This document shows positions 1 through 12,090 of a stretch of 64,000 nucleotides of DNA, piece after piece (within the stretch, counting starts at the first letter, position 1; each line of letters opens with the position of its first letter). The stretch comes from Prochilodus magdalenae (Eukaryota; Chordata; Actinopteri; Characiformes; Prochilodontidae). Where the stretch lies: contig JAMWET010003067.1 in assembly GCA_024036415.1 (NCBI GenBank), positions 198,501 to 262,500 on the forward strand, written 5' to 3'. The notes under the pieces were generated by a model. The model worked only from the letters and a program-made list of their open reading frames with translations, ran no database searches and was not told the origin of the DNA. Both the position numbers and the translations under genes were made by a program.

Positions 1-324
1 GTGTAAAGTGCGCCGAATAGTTGAACGATGCACAGTGACTCCATCAGCAGCAAGATCATGTTGTAGGTCTTTGGTGCTGGTCTGTGGGTTGACTCTGACT
101 GTTCTCCACATCCTTCGCTTCTGTTTATTCGAGATTTTTCTTGGTCTGCCACTTCGAGCCTTGACTTGAACTGTGCCTGTGGTCTTCCATTTTCTCACAA
201 TGTTTCTCACAGTGGAGACTGAAAGCTGAAATCTCTGAGATAGCTATCTGTATACTTCCCCTAAACCATGACGGTGAACAATCTTTGTTTTCAGGTCATT
301 TGAATGTTGTTTTGAGACTCCCAT
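1..324 (-). pseudogene. Tc1-like transposase N-terminal part, broken by an in-frame stop
   Basis: Read on the minus strand from the ATG at 322-324, the frame starts MGVSKQHSNDLKTKIVHRHG and soon meets a TAG stop after 'GEVYR'. It then continues in the same frame as a paired-like helix-turn-helix region containing 'VSTVRNIVRKWKTTGTV', a 'SGRPRKIS' GRPR-type motif and 'DLAADGVTVHRSTIRRTLH'. These are the usual N-terminal DNA-binding features of Tc1 transposases. The catalytic DDE half would lie left of base 1. The stop makes this copy inactive unless the strain differs. Confidence 0.85.
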
Positions 325-715
325 GCTGCGACTCTTCAGAGAAGATGCAAAGAGGAGAAAAACCTACAATTGCCTCCCTTAAATACCCTTTCCCATTAAC
401 TGGAGTCACCTGTGTATGGAGGTCAAAGGTCACTGAACTTACCAAACCAAATTTGAGTTCCAATAATTAGTTCTAAAGGTTCTGAAATCAATAAAATGAC
501 AACAGTGCCCAAATTTATGCACCTGCCTACTCTTGTTTAACCAATTATTGCACACTTTCTGTAAATCATATAAACTTCATTTCACTTCTCAAATATCACT
601 GTGTTTGTTCCCTATATGATATATTTAACGCAATGTTTTTTATCCAAACAATCAATGCTTTATAAAGGTAAATCAGGAAAATTAACAAGGCTGACCAAAC
701 TTTTGCACCCCATTG
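1..715 (-). mobile_element. Tc1/mariner-like transposon, partial (right end present, left end off window)
   Basis: The right boundary is a terminal repeat reading CTTTTGCACCCCATTG followed by TA at 716-717. The last ~370 bp match, inverted, the short TIR element at 38271-38742, whose left end starts CAGTGGGGTGCGAAAG. The inner part encodes the N-terminal half of a Tc1-type transposase on the minus strand (1-324). The element is cut by the window edge, so its full length and left TIR are unseen. Assignment to Tc1/mariner rests on the TA target, the TIR form and the transposase. Confidence 0.85.
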
Positions 716-3234
716 TAGCTATGCCAGAGTCAAACGGAAGTGACTCCTTGCACACAAGACACTGCTTGCCTATTCTTTAAAAAAGCTAAAAAATAAATTA
801 AAAAAATCTAAAAAAAAGCTACTCAGTTCACTTTCACATCCTGCCAGGTATGAAGCAAGCCTGCAAATTCAGAAAGTCTTCACTTTTCTTCGCAACATTA
901 TATAACCTAAACAAACATCATTTTTTGCTGGGCCTCTTTAAGGCTCATTTAGGAGATAAGATCCCTGCATTTTTAGCAAAGCTATCAGTTTAAAATTAAA
1001 TCACTATGTGGACACTTAGAGAAGTAAAGAGGACACCTTCTGCCTGACTGCAGTAATGACCAAACCAAACCACAGCTAAACTTCCACACGAGCAACTAGC
1101 AGCTAGCCACAGCAGAGAAGCACATACCATCTTTCAATTTGTCCAACAGCCTTTGGCTAATAACATAGGAATTTAAAACTAATGTAATAGTCATGTCCCA
1201 TAGACAACAACAAACCTTCAGCCGAACTCCGAAATAAAGTAACATTTTGATATCACAATTAAAACTGCAATGACTCCTTGAGAAATTCAAGTAACCTGAT
1301 TACTACAAATCATGGATATTTAAGACAGCTTTATGAAATACATTTACTAAATCATCTTAATGACCATTTTGTGTCACCAGAGTTTAAATAACATGTTGAA
1401 GTTTAAATACTAGCTTCCCTGGCAACAAGGCTACGTACTCTATGCATACTACCCACCTAGCTAGTTATTAAAATCCACATGAGCTGGATTATAATTCACA
1501 AACAAAAAAAATATTACAAATTACACAGTTTACAGTGTAGGACTTGTTGCCGCTTGCCTTTGTCAAAGTTTAACTTTGACATTTTGCACTCTTTTGTGTA
1601 TGTTCAGTTTGCTCTACCTGGCAACCTGTTTTAACTTCAAGTCTGGTTCTCCAATGTTTTGGATTTCAAAATGCAGTACCTATTTTAACCACTTACTGTT
1701 AGCTTTACATATAATACCTTGAACCTTTGTTTATTGCATATAACTAAATATACAGCTCACTGTGTTTCCCATGGATGATTATTGCTGGTGCACAAGACGT
1801 TTATGCTGTGGGCAACCATAAAGAAAATGTAATTTAAGGGCATGGATTGCATAGAGGAAGAGAATGAAACAGACGGGCCAGAGAAACAGAAAAAGTGCTC
1901 AAGGTTTGGGATCATTTTAAGCATTGAATAGAAATGTATAGTGTGTCTACCCTAAAACGTAGCCTTCCAGAGTACTACAATGTCAATGCTCCAGCTTCTC
2001 AACAGAAAGCATCCAGTCTTGGGTCCCGGTACACAGAGCTGAGATAAAAGCTAATAAAGGAACATATGTCGATTACAGCCATATGTAACGGCTAGTAAAT
2101 CAATATGGTAGTTAGTAATGATGTACATAAGGTAGCTAGAGTTTGCATTAATATCGACGCGCAGCGAAGACAGTTCTCACAGATAACATTATTATGTGCT
2201 GACAAAAAATGTGATGTTTATTTAAAGGAAAACAATTAACGCCTAGTGTTTTTATTGATTGTCTGGTCATAGTTCTGGTTTAAACCCTATTGAGAATGTT
2301 TTGTCTTAAATTAAACACAAACTAACCAGGCAATGTTTTTCAACTGTTTGAAGTTACCAGGGCTGAGAGGAACAACATTAACCATTTTTTTTGTAAATGA
2401 CTGTCTGCAACTTCCCTGCTTAACAAAATTAAATGGCAAAGCTTCTTACAACAGATCAATCACAGCAGCAGAAGACTCCTATGCTCCCCAGATCTCGCTC
2501 ACATCTGGTCTTCACCACTCACACTCTCTAAGCGTTAGACTAACCAATCAGAGTTACGTTGTGATGGCTGTAGCACAAACAACATGCATTAGGATGACAG
2601 CAGAACAGTTAATACTGCGTGTAGCAGAGCTGACTATAAAAATACAGAGGTTAGAATGTGTGTGGTGGAGCAGAGCTGAAAGGCCATGAATGACAAGTGT
2701 TACGTTGCAGTAACTAAGGGCATATAGCTGCAATTTATTCACTCCTATATCCTCCAGTATATATCCGCCCCTATTCACCTGATCCCTTAACAAGAGACTA
2801 CTTCTGTAGACCATTTAGCTTCATCAGGCAATAAAATAATTTCTGACATGAGCTAATGCAACGTTGCTTTAACTGTAATCGGGTTTATTCCCACATTACA
2901 TTGTCATATCTTTTATTAATTAAAAGCAAGTTTTGTATGGTGAGGGGCTCAGTAATTATTTCTGCACTTAAGCCCACTAAATGCTAGTTATGCCACCTAT
3001 ATTGCAACATGACAGGTAAGGCAGATCATTCTCCTCTACTGTCTGCGTTTGTCTGTTGTGGTTGTTGAAATAACAGGACAGACCAGAGTAGCATCCATCA
3101 CCCACTCCTGAGTACTGGGTGTTTCAACCACCACAGTAATGCAAGAACACAGGATGAGTTTGTACAAAAAGACCGTGTTTGCAGCATGCTGGCTGGGTGT
3201 TGCCATTTTCATTTGTATCCATGTGCAAGTCATG
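716..3234. other. b4galt6 intron 1 sequence, no gene seen
   Basis: AT-rich sequence with no open frame that resembles a known protein and no splice-framed exon recognised. It lies downstream of b4galt6 exon 1 on the minus strand, so it is probably first-intron sequence. A small b4galt6 exon could be missed, because exon 2 of this gene is short, but no match to the expected 'NTYLF' continuation was found by eye. Confidence 0.5.
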
Positions 3235-3455
3235 TTCGTTCATTCATTCATTTTCTAAGTCGCTTATCCTTCTGGGTCACGGGAGGGGGGGTGGGGGTGG
3301 ATAGGGTGCTGGAACCTATCCCAGAGCTCAATGGCTGGAAGGCAGTAATCACCCTGGACAGGCTGCCAGTCCATCACAGGACGCCAGTCTATTTGCACAC
3401 AGACTCGAACCTGAAGGCAATTTAGCATCTCCAGTTCACCTGAAAGGTACACTCA
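3235..3455. repeat. Common teleost interspersed repeat fragment
   Basis: The stretch contains phrases such as GGTGCTGGAACCTATCCCAG, CCTGGACAGGCTGCCAGTCC and 'CAATTTAGCATCTCCA'. These belong to a very common dispersed fish repeat. It starts after a short (ATTC)n run. I recognise the sequence family but not a certain class. The open frames on both strands here are artefacts of the repeat. Confidence 0.65.
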
Positions 3456-5050
3456 ACTACTTTTCCATAAGGTAACATTTCAGATGTATAGCCCGGCATA
3501 ATGCTACATCAAAGCTGTCACCAAAAACATAAAACACACCATGTATCCACACCATCTCAAAACTGATTAAACACTATCCACCTGTTTTAAACAAAGGTTT
3601 TTGCCGGCCACACTACAGCTCTTTAAATTTGGTTTTGGGGGTGGGGGGGTTAACTACTACTAATTAATGCAATTATCTGAAAACAAATTCAGTCCTAACT
3701 ACAGCTCTGCCAAGTAGAATAAAGGGTTAAAAGCAAATGTCTTGTCACTCGCACTGATCTACACATGAACTTGTCTAGTCTGTCTATCATTTCAAGGAAG
3801 GCTCTGAAATCCTAAAATTCAGTATGCAGTCATCTAGCACATTCAGAAAGAGTCCAGGCTGCATTTCACAAATCTAGTAATAAGCCCAAAATATGACTCA
3901 TGCACACTGCATCACATTCTCATTAGAGGCAGTTGCATTACGCCTGTGTATAAAAGCCTCAAAGGAAAGGGCTTGCCTTGGAATTCCACAGTGATGACTT
4001 TTAGGTCATATGACTTGGTAGTACAGGACAGTAATGAACAAAAACTGATCCCAGTCTCCAAGTGTCCTTCTGCCTTTCTGTGGTTATGCATCAGAAACTA
4101 GCAATGACAGCAGAGGCACTCCCAAACCCTGCAGAGAGGATTCTCGCAAAGGAAAACACATTCCTTACAAGTCCCTAAATCCTCAAGTCTATCCAGAGCA
4201 GAACCTCTGTAAATCACGTAAACATTGTATAAAACAAATCATTATAATTTTAAGAATGTTACGCCAGTTGTGCCTTTCAGTTTGTTTGTTTTTTCATTTT
4301 AATGTACCGATTAATTAATCAACAAGTCATCAGTCCCAGCCCTACTGTTAATTTTGCACAGCAGCAAAGGGACTCTGCATCCACAGTATTATTGGTTAAA
4401 AAAAGCCAAACATTAAGATGAAAGATATTTTATAAACCCACAAACCATGCCTGCAAGGGTGACGCCTTAAAGCCTATATCATTCACTCAATGCATGACAC
4501 AGTAGCACCTGCTTACTTGTGAAAAATGCGGTGAAAGACGAGTCATCTGATCACATCACTTTTTCAATACCCCTGTAGACTGGTGTTTGCAGCTTTAACA
4601 CCGCTGTACTCTCACTTGTACATTTTGTCTTTGTAATGAGGTGTTGTTGATCTTACTGCGATCTCTCTCTGTTTTTGCTGGCAGTCTAATCAAGTTTAGA
4701 ACAATAAAATGTGGAAAAGCGTTATTCCCAAAACTAAATAGAGAAACATCTATTACAGTAATGTCATTCAAAGACTGCAGTACAGTTGTAGAGACTACAT
4801 TCTGCATGGCCCTATGTCAGTGTCAGTGGTGAGAATTATCCACCATCCAAATAATACCTATTTAGTGAGTCCTGCAGGGACAGCTTACACTGAGACACAC
4901 CCTGTAACTATATGACAACAGAGTGGCCTAAAAAAAATGGCAAGTGTGTATACATGCCAGAACATGTTTTTGGTCTATCACACTTCAAATTGTAGGACAT
5001 TTTACTTCATGCAAAAAGTTACCATTTTGCAAAAGTAACAATGATCACAC
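3456..5050. other. Intron or intergenic sequence with one small repeat fragment
   Basis: No coding signal. At about 4800-4900 there is a short fragment ('GTCAGTGTCAGTGGTGAGAA', then 'CCAAATAATACC') that matches, inverted, the repeat at 59005-59395. The rest is plain AT-rich sequence. Confidence 0.5.
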
Positions 5051-5051
5051 T

Positions 5052-5711
5052 AGCGCTGGTCGATATACTGTCTATGGTTTTTTGCAATATTACTTTTTAG
5101 ATTAGTGATATTGTGATATAGGATAGTTGGCATCCATTATATTCATGATAAAATTGTTGTGCACCTGTTCCTTTCTCTTTTTTTCTAATTCCTTTTTGTG
5201 TGGTTTATTCAGGCCCTCCATGACCTGACCAATAACTGCAACATAAAACACTCATGATAAACATAAGATCAGAATATGCTTCTCTGGGCAAAATATGAAT
5301 ATGAACAGCATTTAAAAACACTGACCTACTGCATTACCAGCTGTGCCTAATGAATACTGTGCTGTACAGTACATACAAGATGTTTAATAAAAGTTTTATT
5401 CAGACTGTAGGTTTTGTTTATTACTATTGTGCCAGAATTATTAAATCTCCGGAAAAAAAATTGTTGTGCAGGTGGTGTAGCAAAAAAAAGTCAAGTATCA
5501 TTATTTTATTTACGCCATGTCAACCAGCCCTATATAAATATAACCAGCCAATTTCACATGCCTTATACAAACACTTGCTGACTACTGTATCAAACACACC
5601 TAGGAGAGTGAGGCCAAAATATCATATCTTTAAGACATCACCAGCAATTATATTTCCAAGACATTTTCACAATATTTTGTTAGAACAGACAAAATAGAAC
5701 CTGCAGCCTAA

Positions 5712-5752
<41 letters not shown>

Positions 5753-5954
5753 AAGTACAACGATTAGTCTTTTAGTATTTTTAAGATGCAACAAAATACA
5801 AAACTTAGGCCTAACAAAATAAAACCATTAAACAGCCCTAATTATGCTGACTTTGTAAAGAAACTTGCAGTTAGTTATTAAGTATTAACAAAGCTACAAC
5901 ATGTTCAGAAAAATTATTATTACACAACTTCGCAATATGATGCCCAGCCCTAAG
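5052..5954. mobile_element. Possible decayed MITE with GCTGG-type terminal repeats
   Basis: The left edge reads GCGCTGGTCGATATACTG and the right edge reads, inverted, GGGCTGGGCATCATATTG, so the ends are imperfect inverted repeats. A similar edge occurs at ~51330 ('GTGCTGGCTGATATACTGTC'). The 115-codon open frame inside (5350-5697) has no recognisable domain and is probably chance. Boundaries are approximate and the element assignment is tentative. Confidence 0.35.
5711..5750. repeat. (AAT)n microsatellite
   Basis: About 13 uninterrupted AAT units. Confidence 0.95.
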
Positions 5955-7340
5955 CAAACCTTGCAAGTTTAAAATTGCTAAATGGATGTATATGTTGCTG
6001 CACAATTAATGTTGCCCCTGTGCTCAATCAATTCAACGAAAGAAACCACAAATGGACTACCACTGAGCTGATATGAGCCATTTTAACACTGGCATCAGGC
6101 TGTTTAGCAAGAAGAAAACGAGAGAGCATGTTAACCAGACACTGCAGTCTTTTCTGAATTCTGAAATGTTGATATTTTTAGTGAACTGAAAAAGTCATTC
6201 TGCTCTGCATAAAACACAATACATGTTTTGTTTTTTATGTAGGGCTGAATATCCACCTTCAGATTTTCTGACTAATATTGCAACTGTGATTTAAGCTGTA
6301 ATTGAAACATAGCCTCTGATTGCACTTACTCCTCTACCAGCAAAATGTGAGACAATGTTGTTGATAATGCAGACCTATTGCAAATCTTCAATTATTTATT
6401 TTAGTAGTTATTTTGATATAAAAGCCCTATACTGTGCTGTTACAGCCCTAGTAACACAATCACACAATCTATAACTGTTTTGCAGCGAACTACTAAGCAA
6501 ACTGACCACGTGCTAAGTTATCATCAAACCACCAAGCACAATCAAACCAAGCAAATCGCAGCGTTTAGACATTTCCCATGGTTTAGTACACGGTTTAGTG
6601 CTGTCTCTCCCCCAATGCATGAAGACAACTAGCTGATGCAGGAAAACACTGAGCTGAGCTGAAGCCTAGGATTACTCTACTCTGTAGACTTTATGTTTAC
6701 CCTTCAGACATCATTATCCTGTTGAGTATTTGGCACCTGGCCATGGAAAAGACTCCGGGTATATAAATGAAGCTTAATGGTCTATAATAACGTAGATTAA
6801 CAAATACAGGCCTAATTACACAAGAATGTGTTCTAGCTTAAACGTGCCCAGTATCAGCGAGATGCTATCTGTCCAGTTAACGTTAGATAAGCAGCTTAGT
6901 ACAAAGCTAATGTTTCAAATGGTTAATCTTGGCTGCTAGCAGCACATCATTTAAAGGGCGCTGGCTAGCTGATTAGTGCTTCGCAAAGCTGATTAACCAT
7001 GTAGCGTTAGCTATCCAAGTGCTATGCAAGACACTGACAGAGCAAATGAAAATATAAAGCCCGTTAACTACGGAAAACACGCAAATACTGCAGGGCTGTT
7101 TTTATATCTATACACTGAGCAATAACTGTGACACACAACAGACAACTAATGTAAGCAACTAACTAAACACTTCGCCAGAATGAATGAATGAATGAAATCC
7201 GATTAGCCTGCTAGCCTGTTAGCTCAAGTGGAACCAAGCTGTAACTAACGTTAGCCCATTGGCCGGTGTACAGCCCAAATTTCATGGTTACCGTGTACAA
7301 ACAGAAAGTCGCCTTTTTTGTATATTCAAAAGCACACAAC
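5955..7340. other. b4galt6 intron 1, 5' part
   Basis: No coding exon recognised. Base composition becomes less AT-rich towards 7200, with many GCTAGC / GTTAGC words, as the sequence nears the b4galt6 first exon and promoter. Confidence 0.5.
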
Positions 7341-7351
7341 ACGGCACTTAC

Positions 7352-7466
7352 CTATTCCAGGGGCCACATATATGAAGTATAGACAGGTCGTAGACATGGA
7401 GAAGAAAAAAATGAAGGCCAAGAAGGAGCGGTTCGACAACCGCAGCAGCCGCCTCGAACTCAACAT
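7352..7466 (-). CDS. b4galt6: beta-1,4-galactosyltransferase 6, first coding exon (partial gene)
   Basis: This exon encodes the N-terminus of a Golgi type II membrane enzyme. B4GALT6 transfers galactose from UDP-Gal to glucosylceramide to make lactosylceramide. The start is the ATG at 7464-7466. The peptide reads MLSSRRLLRLSNRSFLAFIF and continues FFSMSTTCLYFIYVAPGI, a short basic cytoplasmic tail followed by the signal-anchor helix. It matches the human B4GALT6 start (SNRSLLAFIFFFS, CLYFIYVAPGIA) better than the paralogue B4GALT5. An in-frame ATG 51 bp upstream (7515-7517) adds residues without family similarity, so I prefer the inner start. The exon ends in phase 1 at a good donor, ATAG|GTAAGT (intron starts at 7351). 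The stem and catalytic domain (DxD motif, WGWGGEDDD) are not in the window and should lie to the left. Confidence 0.9.
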
Positions 7467-7780
7467 TGCTTTGCGCTGAGCAGCTGCTACTAGCTCACCG
7501 TCAGGTCCATAAAACACAAATCTCCTCCCTTTGACGGAAAGTAAAAATGTTGTCCCCGGGTAATCAAGACTCTGTTAAAGTCCGCATCGCTGTGGCCTTT
7601 TGTGGGCCAGCAGTGTAGAGGGATGCGGCGGCGACAGAGCTAAGCTAGCTCAGTCGAGGAAACCGTATTGCTGAAGTCAAGAAATTTCCAGATGGAAAGG
7701 AGCAGCAGGCCCAGTGCTGCATCAGGCAACGCCAAGCCGCACAAACCGCAGACGAGCCATGCTGGCCTTTTCTTCACAGC
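7420..7780 (-). promoter_or_regulatory. b4galt6: b4galt6 5' UTR and GC-rich promoter region
   Basis: The sequence around and upstream of the b4galt6 ATG is far richer in CpG than the flanks (for example GATGCGGCGGCGACAG at ~7622-7637). This is typical of a TATA-less CpG-island promoter of a widely expressed gene. No TATA box is evident. The transcription start cannot be fixed from sequence alone. Confidence 0.6.
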
Positions 7781-7887
7781 TGAAATGAATGACTAATATA
7801 TTTTCATAACCGTAGCTGACCATGCGACATGTTTGACACTGACTCGGCAGAAGGAGGAATTCAAATGATGAGGATGTTGATCAACCA

Positions 7888-8030
7888 CCACCTCCTCCTC
7901 CTTCTTCTTCTTCTCCTCCTCCCACTCAGCCTCACTGAGCTGCACCCTCACTCTCGCTCGCTCACTCACTCACTCACTCATTTCCAGCACGCCAAGCGCT
8001 CGCTTTCTTTCGCTCTCTCTCTCTCGCCCT
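7888..8030. repeat. CTC/CTT-rich and (CTCA)n low-complexity tract
   Basis: A pyrimidine-rich run of CTC and CTT triplets, then (CTCA)n and (CT)n, just outside the b4galt6 CpG-rich zone. It produces leucine-, serine- and histidine-rich open frames that are not genes. Confidence 0.85.
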
Positions 8031-8175
8031 GTTTACACTGTAACTTAATGTAGGTGATATTCACGGCACTAACACGGGCAGAAATGACAGCAAAAGTAAA
8101 AACTATCGCCCAAAGCAAAAATACGAAGCTTCTTCTGTTTCATTTTTGCTGGCGCTGCAGACACCGCTGGCCAGT

Positions 8176-8220
8176 TTCCGGTAGGTGTTACCGGTTAGCG
8201 AAACTCCCAAGATGGCGGCC
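8176..8220 (+). promoter_or_regulatory. ETS-like site and YY1-type CAAGATGGCGGCC motif
   Basis: TTTCCGGT at 8176-8183 is followed at 8208-8220 by CAAGATGGCGGCC, an exact YY1 core of the kind found just downstream of transcription starts. It reads on the plus strand, opposite to b4galt6, about 740 bp upstream of the b4galt6 ATG. The ATG inside the motif opens only a 22-codon frame. The motif may mark a divergent non-coding transcript or an upstream part of the b4galt6 promoter. Confidence 0.55.
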
Positions 8221-8802
8221 AGAAAAAAAATGTGTCACGGGTCACTGAAAACTATAACACTTTCCAAAATAAAGGTTTAAACGATGTGAATTCTTTAAGA
8301 TTTAGCCTATCGAACAAGACTAAAGTTAGCCTAATTTCTGTGGACATAATTTAAACACTGATTTTATCAGGATTAGTTATTATGAGCTAATAATAATAGG
8401 ATTTTTATTTATATAGATCATTTCATTCAAGAAATGCAGAATAAACTGCTTGATATGAATAATCATACATTTACAAATGAATGAGGTATCAATAAATAAG
8501 TAATTCAGATTAGATTAAACTTTATTGTCATTGTGCAGTAAGTAACCATGGCAAGCAATGCAAAGGTTACAATATGTACCATTATAGATAGTGGAGTGGT
8601 GGAAAAACACCAATGTTAATATAAATATAATATACATATATACGGAGAGAGTGGAGAGAATACAGTGCAGGTTGGATGTACTGTGAGAGCATACATGCCA
8701 AAAATTATAAGAATGCAGAGTGAGTATATATACAGTACGTACAGTAACTGTGCGGATACGTTATAGATTGTGCAAGTATGAATTGTACAATAACTGTTTT
8801 TC

Positions 8803-8851
<49 letters not shown>

Positions 8852-9400
8852 TACTACTACTACTACTATCTCATGTTAACTAACAAATAATAATAATTAA
8901 ATATAATTTACTAATACAACTACATATGTAAAAAGTAATAGTAAAAAAACAAATTAAGGGCTTTAAACTAAAAAGGTGTATCTGACATTTTGGGTGAGAA
9001 TGATTCAGTATGATTCTCCAAACTAAAAAAAATATAATAAAATAATAAATTATCTTTTTTTTAAATACATGATAAAATATTGTTCATTAAAGATTCAAAG
9101 TTAGATCAAACTATAATTCTGTTTTGTTTTGGCCATCCTGAAAGTTGCTGAAAGGTTAGTGGATCTAAGCTCTCACAATGCACTATTAGTTAACAGCTAG
9201 TTAATAGCTAATTAACTTGAGCAAAAGGAACGTCTAAGGGTTGCTTCTAAAGTGCAAATTGTGAGGTTGTGTATTGCAACCAACGGCAACTGTACCCCAC
9301 TAAAATGTTTTTTCTTATTCATTCATAAATAACAATAACCTTATTAATCAGGCATATACATATGTAAATCATAAATGATAAACATTCCCAACAAGTTCTC
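8221..9400. repeat. AT-rich intergenic DNA with a LINE/SINE-type tail and (TTA)n(CTA)n
   Basis: At 8512-8780 the phrase ACTTTATTGTCATTGTGCAG and following sequence resemble the 3' tail of a fish non-LTR retroposon. At 8803-8850 there is a (TTA)n array directly followed by (CTA)n to 8868. No gene is seen. Confidence 0.6.
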
Positions 9401-10400
9401 ACCACTAGAATGGTATGTGATTGGTAGACAGAGAAGCAGCTGACTTGCCATCTCCCTGTTTGGTGGCTGTCATCAGTAATCTCCATGCAGCTTTAAAATC
9501 TGTCTATAGACCTACTTATCCAACATCCATACTTGACTTCTCTAAAGCACTTGTAGTTGAATCAGTATCAGCAAATTTTCACAGCAATGTTTTAAAGTCT
9601 AGCATAAAGCCATCGCAAAAGATTAGAGGCAGTTATTACAGAAACAGGATAAACAGGATAAACTCCCTGTTAAAACTCTTGTCTCAGAGGAATTGTTGCA
9701 AAAGCAGGTGTCTGCAAACTTTTATACGTGTAGTGTAGATCGGTGGCAGAACTGTGTAACCTTGTTTATGTAACTGTCTAAAGTCAGTCTTTCAGGTCTG
9801 GGCTCAGCTTAGTTGGAGGAAATCGCAGAAGAATGGCCTGCCTGTTTGAGCCCTGGCCTGGATACCTGTTACCTGATATTTCAGCCCAGTCTGTCTGCTT
9901 CACACTACAGCTGTGACTGGCATTAATTATTCAGTAGACTACAACCTTAAACACTCACACTCTAACAGCTACCTGTCTCATGTTTTCCATTCCGCCTTAA
10001 AGAAAGGATTGATCAGTCTTTCGAGGAACGCCCCAACCTCAAACAACAATGCACACTGTAAATAATGTAATCCTGGCAAGTAAGATGATCTTATATCTAG
10101 TCTATATATCTTATGCTTCTCATTTTGATTTTGTTACAAGCTTATTATACGATTATTTAGTTATTAATGTATTTACGTGATTGTGGTAAGCCAAATGATC
10201 TCACCATACTGGCAGATAATTCAGCAGGTTTCAAACATATGTCTTAAAATAAGCCAAATGATCTGCTAGTAGTACAGTGAGATAATGTCTAATGTCTAAT
10301 GAGTACAGACAGGTGCAGATGTGTAAATGAGGAGGGGACTGAATGGAGTCTGGATAGAGCTGGAAAGAAACAAAAATAGCACAAGCCTTCACCATTAGTA
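9401..10400. other. Intergenic; possible transposon end near 9600-9740
   Basis: The stretch ending 'TGCAAACTTTTATACGTGTA' at ~9714-9733 looks like the worn terminal repeat of a Tc1-type element. The 105-codon plus-strand frame at 9421-9738 runs through this and has no recognisable domain. Nothing else is identified. Confidence 0.35.
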
Positions 10401-10429
10401 TGCGACAGCACCCCTGGTTAAGTTGCTGC

Positions 10430-10900
10430 TCCAGGAGCCCAGACTGGTGGGGTGGCGGGCCATAAGGAAGCATGATAAGGAATGGGAACCAAATCAGGAC
10501 AGAGAGCCGGCACAGAAGCTGCACAGGGAACCAACCCTAGAGAAGCAGCACCTTGGGAAGCCAGCACTGGATCAGAGTGGGGAGCAGGCACTGGAGCTGC
10601 TTGGAAAACCAGAATAAGAGTCATGTGTGGAGCCTACACTGGAGTAGCCCGCAGAACAGCAATTGGAACAGCCAGAAGCAGGAGCAGGAACTGAAATAGA
10701 ACGCAGAGCAGGGACTGGAACAGGAGTGGCCTGTGGAGCAGGGACTGGAACGGGAGCGGCTCATGGAGCAGGAACTGTAAATGGAGAGACCTGCGAAGCA
10801 GGGACTGGAACGACCTGCGGAGCAGGGACTAAAACTGGAATGGAATGTAGAGCAAGGACTGGAACAGAAGCAAGCCAAGAAGCAGAAAGAGGGTAAGCTG
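10430..10900 (+). repeat. GC-rich minisatellite with a ~30-bp unit
   Basis: From ~10690 to 10880 a unit close to GGAGCAGGGACTGGAACGGG plus about 10 further bases repeats five to six times with substitutions. Because the unit is near 30 bp, the plus frame gives a ten-residue repeat of the form xAGTGTGxxC, and the minus frame a Ser/Cys/Pro-rich repeat. Looser copies extend left to ~10430. No domain or start context suggests a real gene, although the unit length preserves a reading frame. Confidence 0.7.
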
Positions 10901-11727
10901 TACCAGTGGCCGCCATTTCTGGCGTAGTAGTTCAGTGTGGCAGAATGAGGATAGGCATCCACTCAAAAGTAAGTCTGGAAGACAATCCAGAACATTATCA
11001 GTAAGTGAGCCACCTCCAATAAAGTCTCTCCACAGGTCAGCTCAGGCTCCATGTATAATAATGGTCAGGGGTGTGACGCCACTAGCTGCTGCCTTGAAAC
11101 ACAGGTAAGCAACATCAATGACAAATCCATAATCAACAATCCAGGAGACAAAAGGAGGAGTCAAAACCAGAGGAGACACAAAACATAATTGGCATATGCT
11201 GACCTTACACAAACTAACTTTTCACACAGTTTTACTGTCACATGACACAGACACTGTTTGGAGCTCTCTATGGCACCAAACAGGAAGCAGCACAGCAGCT
11301 ACAAGGAACAAAGCAGCTGAACAAACCATTGCACACGCAAGGGCAGTTATGGCCAAAGGCTTCTTCTGTTTCTGCTCCATTGTTCAGCAGTTTCTGTTCT
11401 AGTAAATGTCATCTAGGAGCATGATGAGAAATAAACTCAAAAGGAATCTAGTTGCAGCTTTGCAAATAATGACTCTGCAGGATTCCCAGTCTTTGAAACT
11501 CATAGTCTGTGACTGTTTTTTGTCTTCTTTGAGTTTTTTCAAAGTCCCCTAGTGTAAGGTTAGCTTTGGACTCGGGCACAAAACACAGAGGCTGTATTTG
11601 AAATGGCACACTACATACCGCTCACGCACTAAATCTGCCTTAAGTAGTATGTAGTATGTATACTACATTTGTCATTTTGAGATTGTTAGATTATAAATTT
11701 ATTATAAGATTATTTTGCTCAAATAAT
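10900..11727. other. Intergenic, repeat-like, no gene
   Basis: Contains a stretch similar to widespread fish repeats (words such as 'GTAGTATGTAGTATGTATAC' around 11645-11665, and 'CCAGGAGACAAAAGGAGGAG' around 11142-11161). The open frames here lack recognisable domains. Confidence 0.4.
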
Positions 11728-11991
11728 CTTGTGCTAGCTAACGCCGTTATGCTAACATGCTAGCGTTAACTGTTAATCAGTTAACACACCGGAGAAGCAG
11801 ACGGTGTCTCGTCAGAACAGAAAGGAGCGTGAGTCTACGTTGGATTGGCCTACGAATGCAGTTACTCTAACCGGTTAAAGAAGTCTGATGTCCAAACCGA
11901 GTAAAGTAACTCATGTTCATCCCCAGGTGTTCGTTGTCCGTTTTACGACACTATACACACGTTTTGGAAGAGATAGCAAACTTCCCAAAAA

Positions 11992-12090
<99 letters not shown>

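Noticed and set aside
5350..5697. 115-codon plus-strand frame as a gene
   Set aside because: Low-complexity composition, no domain, lies inside a probable decayed MITE within b4galt6 intron 1.
7352..7517. Start at the upstream ATG (7515-7517) of the b4galt6 frame
   Set aside because: The extra 17 residues have no counterpart in B4GALT6 or B4GALT5, whose starts align with the inner ATG.
10418..10962. Overlapping 64-113-codon frames on both strands
   Set aside because: All pass through the GC-rich minisatellite. No start context, splice structure or known similarity.
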